64,000 bases of DNA from Hygrophila difformis (Eukaryota; Streptophyta; Magnoliopsida; Lamiales; Acanthaceae): assembly GCA_030278955.1 (NCBI GenBank), contig JAOANR010000001.1, forward strand, positions 5,816,874 through 5,880,873, in the 5' to 3' direction. The notes under the pieces were generated by a model, which searched no databases, had not been told where the DNA came from, and was given only the letters and a program-made list of their open reading frames with translations. The position numbers and the translations under genes are program-made. The stretch's first letter is position 1. Each line of letters starts with the position of its first letter. Positions 1 through 11,049 of this stretch are shown here, one piece after another.

Positions 1-34
1 ATAAATTATAAAATACTAATTTTATACTATAAGT

Positions 35-729
35 ACTAAGGGTGTGCATTGGTCGGTTCGGTTAATCGAACCGAACCAAACTCCAAAATCGAATTAAAAA
101 CCGAATTTTTTCTAAAAATCAAAACCGAACGAAAATTACTGAAAACCGAAATAACCGAACCGAAATTTCGGTTCGGTTATACCGGTTAACCGAACCGAAC
201 CGAACTATTTTTCTAAAAAAATAAAATGTCTTTTGATCAAAATATTTCTATTACCATTTTCAAACCTGTAAATTCGCCCTGTCAAACAAAAATATCATAT
301 CTACATATAAATATGAGTGCATAATAGTAAACCATTCCAAATTGCATTGTTCAAATTACACACAAATGAAATAACAAAATATAGAAACAGTCACCGAATA
401 GTTCAAATACGAAACAATACAAAAGTCTCAAAACTCTCAACAGTAGTTTTCACTTCTCATCCACACAGACAGTCACCGAATAGGGGTATTATTTTGTGTT
501 TATTATATAATGGCATAATGCAGTTTATATTTTTTTTAATATATAATTCAAATTTCGGTTCGGTTCGGTTAACCGAATTGTAGATTTTTAAAATCTAAAA
601 ACCGAACCAAAAACCGAAATTTTGGATTTTTAAAATAAAAAACCAAACCGAAATCCAAAAACCATACCAAATTGCAAAATTCGGTTCGGTCGGTTTGTTC
701 GGTTTCAACCGAAATTTGCACACCCCTAA
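35..729. mobile_element. hAT-type low-complexity MITE (TCGGTT-rich)
   Basis: Ends are inverted: the left reads TAAGGGTGTGCA and the right, on the opposite strand, TAGGGGTGTGCA. Both run into repeated CGGTTCGGTTAACCG blocks, while the centre is AT-rich. This end type (TAGGGGTGTGCA) is known from plant hAT-like non-autonomous elements. The flanks CTATAAGT and CTATAACT match at 7 of 8 bases, so the target duplication is imperfect. The short open frame inside is not a gene. Confidence 0.6.
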
Positions 730-1738
730 CTATAACTTATAATACATTTGAATAAAAAAAATTTAAATATCTAATTTAAATTCATTAAAACATCCAAGTA
801 AATAGATATTAAATGTAATTATTAATATCTCATTACTTAGATAGAGTATTATGATCAATGTTTCGCTCTAAAGAGTTTTATATAAGATCGGTGATCTCAT
901 TCTTATGCTAAGATATATTACTTCATTTAATTTGATGATATATATTTAGTATTTCTTTCAAAACTATGGTTTATATAAACATGTGGTTTTCCACATATTC
1001 ATTTATCTTGGCTTTGAATGCATATATCCTTAAATGGTTCATGAGTTAGTATTGGAGTGGTCATCAATTTACATAGTAATAAGTTGTCTTTATTTATTTG
1101 GTTTTACTTTCATCTTTTTATCGGTTAATTTGACATTTGAGTTGCCATTTGGTATTTTTTGTTAATGACGTATTGAATTAGTTTTCTGCACCAAGCACTT
1201 CAAAGTTAATTCAGTGGCCGTGCAAGGAAGATATACGGTAATATCAAACAATTTTTCTTTAATTAGTATACCTATATGTAAATTGCAATTACTTTGGGTT
1301 GTCGCCTCTCGAAGATCTTTGTTTCAATATTTTTTTCTTCTAGATTATTCATTGGTAATTTGATTGTGTGTTTTGCATAAAAGCATAAAAAAAGTATAAT
1401 AATTACTATGATCCTTATGGATATTTAAGTGCATGCATGCTATTATCAATAATTGATTGTTGTATCCTAAATAGTTTGTATAAGACAGTTGATTCCTGAA
1501 GTTGAAAAGTTGGTAGCGTAATGTTCTTAGACTATAGTATATTTATGTATAATAAAAATATTCTACATTTTTATTAAGACAGTATAATAAAAATTTTTAT
1601 TTTCTTTTTCTGTATAAGACAGTATAAAAGTTTATTCTACATTTTTTTTCCTCAAAAAAAAAAGACAGTATAATAAAAAAAAATTATTAATTCTTTTAAA
1701 TATTTCCTTTATTTTATTTTATTGATGAAAATATATTG
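730..1738. other. AT-rich gene-free stretch
   Basis: No open frame with recognisable content. It probably is the body of the Helitron whose 3' end lies at 1769. The 5' boundary could not be placed. Confidence 0.4.
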
Positions 1739-1769
1739 TCTGGTGCATCGCACGGGCGGACATTACTAG
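1739..1769 (+). mobile_element. Helitron 3' terminus
   Basis: A small hairpin (GTGC-ATC-GCAC, 1743-1753) is followed 12 bases later by CTAG at 1766-1769 and a T. Helitron 3' ends carry a short hairpin about 10-12 bases before CTRR and insert between A and T, so the layout fits. The 5' end was not found. Confidence 0.5.
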
Positions 1770-2130
1770 TTCTCTATATGATTGAGGTTTCTATTCGAAG
1801 CAAAACCATGGAGTGTTCAATTGTTACTTTTTTATTTGTTTTATTTTTTAGTATTGCGTTCTAAGTTTCCACTTTCAAAACTCATGCCTGATCCCGAATA
1901 GCAAGTGGAAAATAAAAAAAAACTAAAGAAAAAAAATAAATTAAATAGTTTAGATAGCTATATGAAAGGGAAATAGATTGAAAACCATATATGGGACTGA
2001 TGATCCAATTGTTCAATAGTATTTTAACTTCTGCTTTTTAATTTGGTATGGACCTGGACATGATTTGACTATATCTTACTTTTTAGATCACTGCAATGAT
2101 ATTTGATTGAAGAAATTATGGACAGTATCA

Positions 2131-2410
2131 GGTCAGTATCTGACAATTATCTTTTATGCCAGCCGCCAATATTATTCAACTTTTATACCCGAAAAGGCTG
2201 AAAAACCCCTGGTTCGTGTGATGGTTCGTGGCCGAACCGGCTTAAGGAGCACGATCCAGGAGATTAATTAATAAGGGTGATTAAGGACGTTTGGATCGGC
2301 CTTCCACGACCCGGACCGTAGAAGAACCGGGGTCCCTGAAGGACGATCCCATGGCGCTACGTGTCAATGGGATCGTGGTGATAGTGTGGACCACGATCCC
2401 TACGCCCACA
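2131..2410 (+). repeat. left terminal inverted repeat of the MULE
   Basis: Starting at GGTCAG, this region matches the reverse complement of 23390-23678. Shared blocks include GCCAGCCGCC, TACCCGAAAAGG, CCTGGTTCGTGTG and AAGGGTGATTAAG. Similarity is high for about 160 bp and patchy further in. It holds a near-palindrome at 2223-2238 (GGTTCGT-GG-CCGAACC) and several CACGATCC motifs. Confidence 0.8.
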
Positions 2411-2587
2411 GACCACTCCCACGCCCCAATACTTATAATTTAATCCAAATTATATTATTAGTGAAATTATATTTATTATTATTATTATTTTAATTAATAT
2501 TCCGTAAATTACAAATATAATTATTTCACTTTTTATTTTACAAATTATGAGAAAACTATTATAACAATAATAATAATAAGTTTTATG

Positions 2588-2618
<31 letters not shown>

Positions 2619-3100
2619 GTTATTATCATTATTATTATTAATATTGTATTACTATTGTTTGTAGAGTAATTATTATAATGTATTTTTAGGTTTAATACTA
2701 AAAATATAGTGTATGCTTACTATAAATATTAAAATTATTAATTTTTATTATTAATTTAATAATAGTAATAATTAATTTGACTAAATTTATTACGTTCTCT
2801 TTTGTTACAATAATAAATATTATTGATTAATAATTTTCGCCAATATTATTGTAACAAAGATAAATGAATTATACTTATAAATAAGTATTATATACTACAA
2901 TTATTATTATACTTATAGAAGAATTGTATTATCATTAATTAAAATACTAATACTAATATTATTATTAATATTACCTCATTATTATTATCATTATTATTAA
3001 TATTCTATAAATAAAGTATTATATACTACAATTATTATTATGCTTGCTGAAAATAATATTAATAAATTATTATTAATATACTATAACTTCTATATACTAT
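2411..3100. repeat. AT-rich ATT/AAT-type simple sequence
   Basis: Long degenerate runs of ATT, AAT and TTA triplets with no coding signal. Similar AT-rich stretches lie near the other end of the element (22085-22255 and 22560-22910). Confidence 0.6.
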
Positions 3101-3150
3101 TAAAATAGTCAAGTGAGATCTTTTTGGATTCGTATAATCAATCGTTTTTA
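3101..3150 (+). repeat. fragment of a Stowaway MITE core
   Basis: The short stretch contains ATAGTCAAGTGAGATCTTT followed by GGATTCGT. It nearly matches the core of the complete MITE at 37843-38110. No terminal repeats remain. Confidence 0.35.
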
Positions 3151-3184
3151 CACACACATGAACTATCACCATCACTGTCACCAC

Positions 3185-3421
3185 AACCGATGAACTATCA
3201 CCATCACTGTCACCACAACCTGGGCCACCTTATGAATCACCAACCGATGAACTATCACCATCACTGTCACCACAACCTGGGCCACCTTATGAATCACAAA
3301 CCGATGAACTATCACCATCACTGTCACCACAACCTTGCTCGCTTTCGTTTGTGAGTAAATCGAACTGGGCTCTCTTATGAATCATCATTAGATGAACTAT
3401 CACCATCACTGTCACCACAAC
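3185..3421. repeat. 57-bp tandem repeat with coding-like periodicity
   Basis: Unit GATGAACTATCACCATCACT... is repeated at a 57-bp spacing, followed by truncated copies to 3421. Because 57 is divisible by three, all copies stay in frame: one plus-strand frame gives a 19-residue DELSPSLSPQPGPPYES-type repeat, another a His-rich repeat. The minus strand at about 3490-3360 reads as a Lys/Gly then Ser/Asp-rich tail ending in a stop. It could be a decayed C-terminus expanded by slippage. No function is assigned. Confidence 0.6.
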
Positions 3422-5188
3422 CTCCTCGTTGTTTCTTCATTGGTTTTCCAGATGATTTGCCCCCATGTGCCCTTTTGTCCTCCATCTACCTATCCCCAAC
3501 AATTAAATTGAGGGGTAATACCACACACCAAGGCTTGCCCCTCTGAATGTTCTACGGTCCTAGTGCACCCGCTTCCATTTTGACCGCTAAGCAATGGGAG
3601 GTGGATCGAACCGTCGTCATTACCAATGCCGCCCAGGCCAATGTTGTTGTTACAAACGTGGCGACCATGTCCAAATGTTGTATTTGGGCAATACCTACAA
3701 GTAAACATTACAAAATAATATTAATAACGGCGATCAATACATTTTTGTAAAGTTAATGCTAATAATATGAATAGTAATAATGAAATTAATACGACTAATA
3801 CCACTCTGGCCGCCTGAGTTTATATTGTGATCAATCCGCTGCTATCCTTTTCCCATGGCATCTCGCATTGGCCACTGAACCGCCCAATTTCCTTTGGAAT
3901 GTCGTGTATGCCCAATTTTCAACTTGCCGCCTCCCCATCCACTATATTCGGCAGCTCTTTGTATTCGTAGGTCATTCTCAACATTCCGAAAGGAGTAATA
4001 TCCGGAATGCGACGACCGCAGCATTCACCCTGCTGCGACGCTTGTGATTCCGAACGTGGCACTCTTACCTATACCTCCCATTCCCCTGAAGTGGAACTAC
4101 GAAATGTCGACGTCCCATGTGGCAAAATTTACCCAATCTCAGAAATGACCTACAGTTATCATAGCAAACATTGTGCACAATATGATATTAGTACGCGGCC
4201 AAACAATAATAATAATAATAACAGTTAAGAAGACGCGCGCTAATTTTCTTTATCTAAAGGACATACTTATTTCTAGTTGGACACCACGCTAATGCTTGCC
4301 CCTCCAAGTATGGTCATTCTGGACCTTCCACGGGGATAATGCCGACTTTAATTTTTCCTTCATGTCACTCCGATTATACTCTTACCTATACCTTCCATAC
4401 CAACTGAAATCGATGTACGAACTTGCAACAGTAACCTGTAGTTGAACATACATAATATCTAAGCTAATAGGCTTACTAATAATAGTAAAAACTGTGAACG
4501 AATATATAAGACAATAACGATAATAATAATAATAATAATTTGGAATGGTAATTACTGTTGTACCCATTGCATTTCTTCTCCCTATGTTCAACCTCTCTCA
4601 ACCTCCCTACACGAAAGGAGTAATATTTGGAATGTCGACTCATAGTGTTTCTTCTCCCGATGCCCCTTTATTATGTCGGGCCGTAGTGTTTCTTCTCCCT
4701 ATGCTAATGCTTGCCCCTCCGAGTGTGGTCATTGCCGATTCCGCTCATTCCGCGCCAGTGTAATGACTGTTGTAACCCTACAGGGAGAAAAATTAAATTT
4801 ACAACACGATATTAGTAATTATTGTTTTATTAGGTATATATTTATAATAATATAAATATTGTTAATAGTAATAGTAAGTGTATTAATTACTTTTGTACGG
4901 CTTAATATTTCATAATATTCCCTCTTTGAGTACCCGAGTTGCCTGAATGTTCTAAATCAGGCGGGCTATGTGATCAATCTGCCCGCTTGTTTAACCATCC
5001 TTTGCGATAATTTTCTGAACGGTCATTACCAATGCCGCTCAGACCAAATGTGGTGCTCGTGTTTCGAAATGTGCCGATTACCAATGCCGCCCAGGCCTAT
5101 GTTGCATTCCCCCGCAAAGAAGCAGTTTGCACTGTACATTATGGCCTGTAGTATCACAATGACAATAAATAAGCAAAAAGTGTGTAGT

Positions 5189-5190
<2 letters not shown>

Positions 5191-5285
<95 letters not shown>

Positions 5286-5300
5286 TTAATAATAATAATA
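5191..5300. repeat. (AAT)n microsatellite
   Basis: An almost uninterrupted run of about 33 AAT triplets. The poly-Asn open frame across it is an artefact of the repeat. Confidence 0.9.
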
Positions 5301-6136
5301 TAGAAATGTTATGTGAAAAACTGAAATTTTACCTCTAGTGAATCATTGTTGGAAATTCATCCTAGTAGCTCAATGTAACTCCCTTCGTTGATTACTATCT
5401 GCAGCTTTCTGCACCATATGCAGCCGAAATTAATGGTGTTGTCTACGTGGTTGGTGGCTATGATGGGGACTGCAGAATTTTCTCCTTCTCACGTAGCTGA
5501 TTTCAAGCTCTGTGATGTAAGATTTGAGCTTCATGCATGCCCAGTGTTTAACCTGTCACAACACGATCATTGTGGGACAGACTATACTCTTGCTATACGA
5601 AAGGAGTAATATTTGGAATGTCACGATCACTACATTCATCCTGATGTAGTGATTGTGCTTCCGCCGAGGATCATTACCAATGCCGCCCAAGCCAAATGTT
5701 GCATTTTCCGATGCCCCTGACATGCTGTCAACATGTCGACTCATAGTGTTTCTTCTCCCGATGCCCCCTTATTATGTCGGCCCGTAATGTTTCTTCTCCA
5801 TATGCTCAACCTCTCTCAGCCGACTGCTCTCTTTCCTCCACCTCCCTATTCCCAACGGTTTCATGTGTTTCTACGGTCCCGGTACGCGCGTTTCCAAATC
5901 TACCCTTGCAATAATTTTCTGAACGGACATTACCAATGCCGCTCAGACCAAGTGTGACGCATGTCAGTCGAAGTGTCGTCATTACCAATGCCGCCCAGGC
6001 CAATGTTGTCATTTCGAATGCCACTCATGTCCAATTGTTGTATTTGGACAATACCTACAGGTAAACATTACAAAATATTATTAATAATGGCGATCTAAAA
6101 AATTTAAGTAATATTTTTTGTTAGTACATTCATAGT

Positions 6137-6149
6137 GTTGATAATATTG

Positions 6150-6202
<53 letters not shown>

Positions 6203-6204
6203 CA
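6137..6204. repeat. (AAT)n microsatellite, second copy
   Basis: A second AAT run of about 20 triplets inside the mosaic repeat field, next to another CATTACCAATGCCG module. Confidence 0.85.
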
Positions 6205-6825
6205 TACAGATCAGCCCCGAATGTTCTGAATCATGCCGGCAGTTTTGAAAAGCTGCCCGCCTGTTCGGCCATCCTCTGCCGTAATTGTCTGGACGGTCAT
6301 TACCAATGCCGCCCAGTCTAAGTGTCGCGCTCGTGGTTCGAAGTGTGTTGATTACCAATGCCGCCCAGGCCAAATTTGTTTTCCCCACAAGGAAGCAGTG
6401 TGGTCGATATCAGTATTTCCTGTACCACCGGTGTATGCACAATCAATAACCAACTTTTGTGTAGGAAATTTGACGTTAATAATAAGACTCGGATACTGCT
6501 ACTGAAAAATTTACCCTCGACGTAGGCCAATGTTCCACATGTCCGCCTGGTTCGAATGGCATGATCAAAACATTCAATATGATGTAGTGACGGTGCTTCC
6601 GAATGTTGTCATTACCCATGACGCCGAAGTCGAGTTGTTGTATTTCGCCAATGGCTACAGGCAAAACATACAAAATAATTATCATATTCAAGCCCTTTGT
6701 TAATAAACTACTACTATTACTATTATTGTAATACATAATTAGAATTATTAAACTTGATAATATTTTTTGTAAATTAATAGTATCAAGAATCACAAAAGTT
6801 AAATTAGAAATAGTTATCAATTGTA

Positions 6826-6862
6826 AACCCTAAAGCCTAAACCCTAAACCCTAAACCCTAAC
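6826..6862 (+). repeat. interstitial telomere-like CCCTAAA repeat
   Basis: Four to five near-perfect copies of the plant telomere repeat CCCTAAA (AAACCCTAAAGCCTAAACCC and continuing). It is too short to be a telomere. It lies between the mosaic repeats and the plus-strand gene of the MULE. Confidence 0.75.
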
Positions 6863-6956
6863 TTCAGAAATAGTTAAATTATCAAATTTTTTCGTATTTA
6901 GTAAATTAATAATTAATAATACGAAAGAAAACCACTTATTTGAAAAAAAGCAGTCG

Positions 6957-7095
6957 GCCGCGAAAATCGAGGGGCGTGGGCGGTGTACGACCCAATGGGA
7001 TCGTGCCCGACCCCAGGGATCGTGTACGAACCTCATGGTTCGTACACCGACCAACGGTTCGTATACCCGGATCGGTCATAAAATGACCGCGATCC
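6957..7095 (+). promoter_or_regulatory. palindromic GGTTCGTA/GGATCGTG cluster before the DUF1985 gene
   Basis: Just upstream of the start codon at 7160 are repeated GGGATCGTG and GGTTCGTA motifs. They include a perfect 11-bp inverted repeat with a 4-base loop (7022-7047, arm GTGTACGAACC) and a second near-palindrome (7069-7095, GGATC-GGTCAT/ATGACC-GCGATCC). The same motifs lie in both terminal repeats and before the transposase gene, which suggests a shared binding site, possibly for the transposase (inference). Confidence 0.55.
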
Positions 7096-7159
7096 CACCC
7101 TTCTTCCTCACTTTCTATCTTTCTAATTTTTTCCTACAGACGGCGATTTCGAGCACAAG

Positions 7160-10100
7160 ATGGACGACACCATTCCGGCGGATCTCTCGTGGGCATTGGG
7201 AGAGGAGGCGGCGGGAAATGAAATGGGAAGGAATCCGACGGGCGGAGATGGAATCGGCGGCGGGACTGGCAGCGGCGGCGGGACTGGAAGAGGCGACGGG
7301 ACTGGAAGCGGCGGCGACGTGGGGTTGACCGGAGTTGCCCGCGCCGCCCAGCCGGCGGGGAATAATGCGGCGGGGGTTTTGCCGCCCTCCGGCAGGGACC
7401 CCATTCGGGTTAGGCAATTTGAATTTTTTGTGTTTTAATTGTTTTATTTTTGTCCTATCGTTTGCTTAATAGTTTAATTGCCTGGATTATGGTGAATTGT
7501 TATTTTTTGTGATTAGTTATTTATCATTGCTCATGATAGTTTGATTAATTGATTAGCGCTAGTTTAGGAATTTATTAATTAGTTTAATTGCCTATATTAT
7601 GGTGAATTGTTATTTTTTGTGGGAATTTATGTTAGTAAGTGATATTGTGGAACTGGTTCGATTAGTTATTTATCATTGCTCATGATAGTTTGATTAATTG
7701 ATTAGCGCTAGTTTAGGAATTTATTAATTAGTTTAATTGCCTATATTATGGTGAATTGTTATTTTTTGTGGGAATTTATGTTAGTAAGTGATATTGTGGA
7801 ACTGGTTCGATTAGTTATTTATCATTGCTCATGATAGTTTGATTAATTGATTAGCGCTAGTTTAGGAATTTATTAATTAGTTTAATTGCCTATATTATGG
7901 TGAATTGTTATTTTTTGTGGGAATTTATGTTAGTAAGTGATATTGTGGAACTGGTTCGATTAGTTATTTATCATTGCTCATGATAGTTTGATTAATTGAT
8001 TAGCGCTAGTTTAGGAATTTATTAATTAGTTTAATTGCCTATATTATGGTGAATTGTTATTTTTTGTGGGAATTTATGTTAGTAAGTGATATTGTGGAAC
8101 TGGTTCGATTAGTTATTTATCATTGCTCATGATAGTTTGATTAATTGATTAGCGCTAGTTTAGGAATTTATTAATTAGTTTAATTGCCTATATTATGGTG
8201 AATTGTTATTTTTTGTGGGAATTTATGTTAGTAAGTGATATTGTGGAACTGGTTCGATTAGTTATTTATCATTGCTCATGATAGTTTGATTAATTGATTA
8301 GCGCTAGTTTAGGAATTTATTAATTAGTTTAATTGCCTATATTATGGTGAATTGTTATTTTTTGTGGGAATTTATGTTAGTAAGTGATATTGTGGAACTG
8401 GTTCGATTAGTTATTTATCATTGCTCATGATATTTTGATTAATTGATTAGCGCTAGTTTAGGAATTTATTAATTAGTTTAATTGCCTATATTATGGTGAA
8501 TTGTTATTTTTTGTGGGAATTTATGTTAGTAAGTGATATTGTGGAACTGGTTCGATTAGTTATTTATCATTGCTCATGATAGTTTGATTAATTGATTAGC
8601 GCTAGTTTAGGAATTTATTAATTAGTTTAATTGCCTATATTATGGTGAATTGTTATTTTTTGTGGGAATTTATGTTAGTAAGTGATATTGTGGAACTGGT
8701 TCGATTAGTTATTTATCATTGCTCATGATAGTTTGATTAATTGATTAGCGCTAGTTTAGGAATTTATTAATTAGTTTAATTGCCTATATTATGGTGAATT
8801 GTTATTTTTTGTGGGAATTTATGTTAGTAAGTGATATTGTGGAACTGGTTCGATTAGTTATTTATCATTGCTCATGATATTTTGATTAATTGATTTAGTT
8901 AGGGTCAATAATACTATAATATTATAATATTAACCCTAGTATTAAATCATAGATCAATATTATAAAGTAATCTTACTTAAGGTGACCCAGAGAAGATCAA
9001 TATTAAAAGATACTCATATCTCCACCTTGCATTGACATATTAATTAGTATTTGTAATGAGTGTATTAACGGGAGGATCAATATTTTAATAAATTATAGGG
9101 AGATTGGTGGTATGTGCGAGAGAAGTGCCAGGGGTCTTCCCCGCACTTGGGCAGCTACACGCGTCAGAAGAAGCTGGTTCCGGAGATTGAGCGCGTACTT
9201 TCAGAGGCGGATCCGGATGGATTGGATGAGCTCCGCCGATCATGCTTCGGCCACTTGTTTCGGCCGAGGTGGCATCGTGGATCAATTTCTGGACTCGCTT
9301 TGAACGAGCTTTTAGCTCGTGAGGTCGTATTTCACCCCATCCCGGAGGTCCCGGAGAAGGGGAAGGGGGTGGACTGGCATATTGGCAGCGACGATGAGAT
9401 ATGGTTTAGGGTGGGCGGCCGATTCATTAGATATGGGAGAGAGCAGCATGCGTTGATGACAGGACTCCGATTTTCTCCGACTACAGATTTTCAGCTTTTC
9501 AGTCGGGACCCTCTACCAGCCGATAGTGTGGGGGCCAGGTACGGCCGATTTTTTAGGGAGCTCACTACAAATAAGTGCCGGGACAAATTTGCCAATGATG
9601 GGGCATTCAGGGATAGGCCCGGCGATGCCCTGAAGATGGCGAGGGTGATGGTGGCCTTCTACATGATACTGGGTCACGATCCACAGGCGCGCAGTCCTGA
9701 TCCATGGATGTGGCGACTCGTAGAGGACACGGATGCTTGGGAGAGGTTTCCATGGGGACTCCTATCATGGCAGGTCATGCGCGTATACGTTAGACAGTAT
9801 CCGAGGACGAGGTTCGAGCACCGTGGCTCGGCACATCTTTACGGTCCCAGCTACGCTATTTGGGTAAGCTAACAACTCCTTCAGCTGATATATTTTTACG
9901 TCTAGCCCACTTCACGATTTTATTAGTTGATATATTTAAATTTATGATGTGTTAGGTGTGGGCGGTTGAGTTGATACCACAGCTGCATCAGTGGACGCGT
10001 CCACAGTTCATTGATGACCCAGCGGCACAGCGACCGCGGATGACCAGGTGGGAGTTCGACGCAAAATGGACGCAACAGTTATGGGGGCAGGCATACGATT

Positions 10101-11048
10101 ATGAGGTTAGTATGAGTAATTATGTTTATTTAATTTCAACTTTAATTCCATACCCTTGAAGTATAATTGTTTATCATCTAATACCCACCGCAGGATATTC
10201 ATATTGTTGAGAGATTGCCAGCGACCGATCTGGAGAGGCGCGAGCCGTATATGGCCGATGTCGATGCCCCTATCCCGCCGGGGTTGGTATGGATCCCGTT
10301 CCTCCGGCGAAAGCGTGCAGCCCCTGGGGGAGATGGCGGCAGGAGAGTTCGACGGAAGAAGAAGAAGAGCGGTGACCGGAGGCGACGTGGACGGGGTGAC
10401 GAGTCATCGGCTCCAGATGGGTCGGCTAGTAGTGGATCCGACTCAGACGGGGGTTCCGGGCAACAGGGAGGAGCCGACAGTGAGCCGCATGTGGATATAG
10501 ATGCTCCCCGGCCGCAGGGGGGTATTGATTCCGAGCCGCAGCCACCCCCTGCGAGTGTACCACCGCGACCATCCGGTCCTGATGGCCAGGCATTATTGAC
10601 CGCGATCGCTGATATGGTCGCTGAGTCAGAGCGGCGCATACTGGCAGAGGTGGCTCGGCAGCATGTTGATCAGGAGGAGAGGTGGCTCTCTCTTCTACAC
10701 CATGCGGTGGCGGCCGTCCGTCAGGAGGTGCAGCAGTCGGTGGAGTCCATGCGCGGAGAGGTGCAGCGGTCGTTTAAGTCCTTTATGCAGAAGTACATAC
10801 GTGTTCGCACCGACACTGACCCATCTTCGACCGGCCCGGGGGTTAGTGCGCCTCGACGTGGAGTGCAGCCCTCCGAGGAGAGAGTTGCTGCAGAGGGACA
10901 GCAGGATGGACCCGTTGCCGGTGGACCAACGACCGATGATGACATGCAGCGACGAGTTGCAGAGGTGGCAGCGGTCCCGCCCACCGTCGAGCGCGTGTCG
11001 TCCGAGTCGCGAGATGTGAGCGAGTCATCGTCACGACACGAGGGCTGA
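7160..11048 (+). CDS. DUF1985-domain protein, N-terminal half of MULE Ulp1-like gene
   Basis: Four exons join in frame: 7160-7408, 9099-9863, 9956-10105 and 10194-11048, about 673 aa to the first stop. Exon 1 is Gly-rich. Exons 2-3 carry the DUF1985 pattern typical of plant transposon Ulp1 genes: RRSCFGHL, LLAREV, EIWFRVGG, RYGREQHALMTGL, then VWAVELIPQL across the next junction. Exon 4 has a basic KKKK stretch and a Ser/Asp/Gly-rich linker, then residues rich in Glu and Gln. Each junction has GT-AG ends and matching phase. The reading frame then breaks near 11040: the next exon reads on only after a one-base shift. The Ulp1 half that normally follows is therefore out of frame. The role of these proteins in transposition is not established. 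Intron 1 holds the 149-bp minisatellite. Confidence 0.7.
7465..8895 (+). repeat. 149-bp minisatellite, about 9 copies, in intron 1
   Basis: Copies start with GATTAGTTATTTATCATTGC at 7511, 7660, 7809, 7958, 8107, 8256, 8405, 8554, 8703 and 8852, exactly 149 bp apart. They are almost identical; the only clear variant is TATTTTG for TAGTTTG in two copies (near 8430 and 8877). The first unit lacks about 40 bp and the last is cut short. Near-identity implies recent expansion or homogenisation. The array is flanked by the donor at 7409 and the acceptor at 9098 of the DUF1985 gene. Confidence 0.97.
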
Positions 11049-11049
11049 G

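Larger units (their letters stand above)
3600..6660. repeat. mosaic repeat field of the MULE left arm
   Basis: The sequence CATTACCAATGCCGCCCAGG and close variants occur about nine times (near 3618, 5022, 5078, 5670, 5929, 5980, 6298, 6350 and, degenerate, 6611). Other modules also recur: CATAGTGTTTCTTCTCCCGA at about 4640 and 5740, GAAAGGAGTAATATTTGGAA at about 4614 and 5599, and TACCTACA(A/G)GTAAACATTAC at about 3690 and 6051. The order is shuffled, so this is not a simple tandem array. Short open frames here reuse the same repeated peptide (GLGGIGND on the minus strand) and are not separate genes. Confidence 0.65.

Noticed and set aside
5806..6530. Minus-strand open frames with repeated LGGIGND peptides
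   Set aside because: The peptide is a translation of the repeated DNA module in the mosaic field, not a protein family.
7115..7417. Two minus-strand Pro/Ala-rich open frames
   Set aside because: Antisense of the GC-rich first exon of the DUF1985 gene; composition artefact.
7465..8895. Possible CRISPR-like array
   Set aside because: The 149-bp units are directly adjacent with no unique spacers, and the context is a plant nuclear genome; it is a minisatellite.
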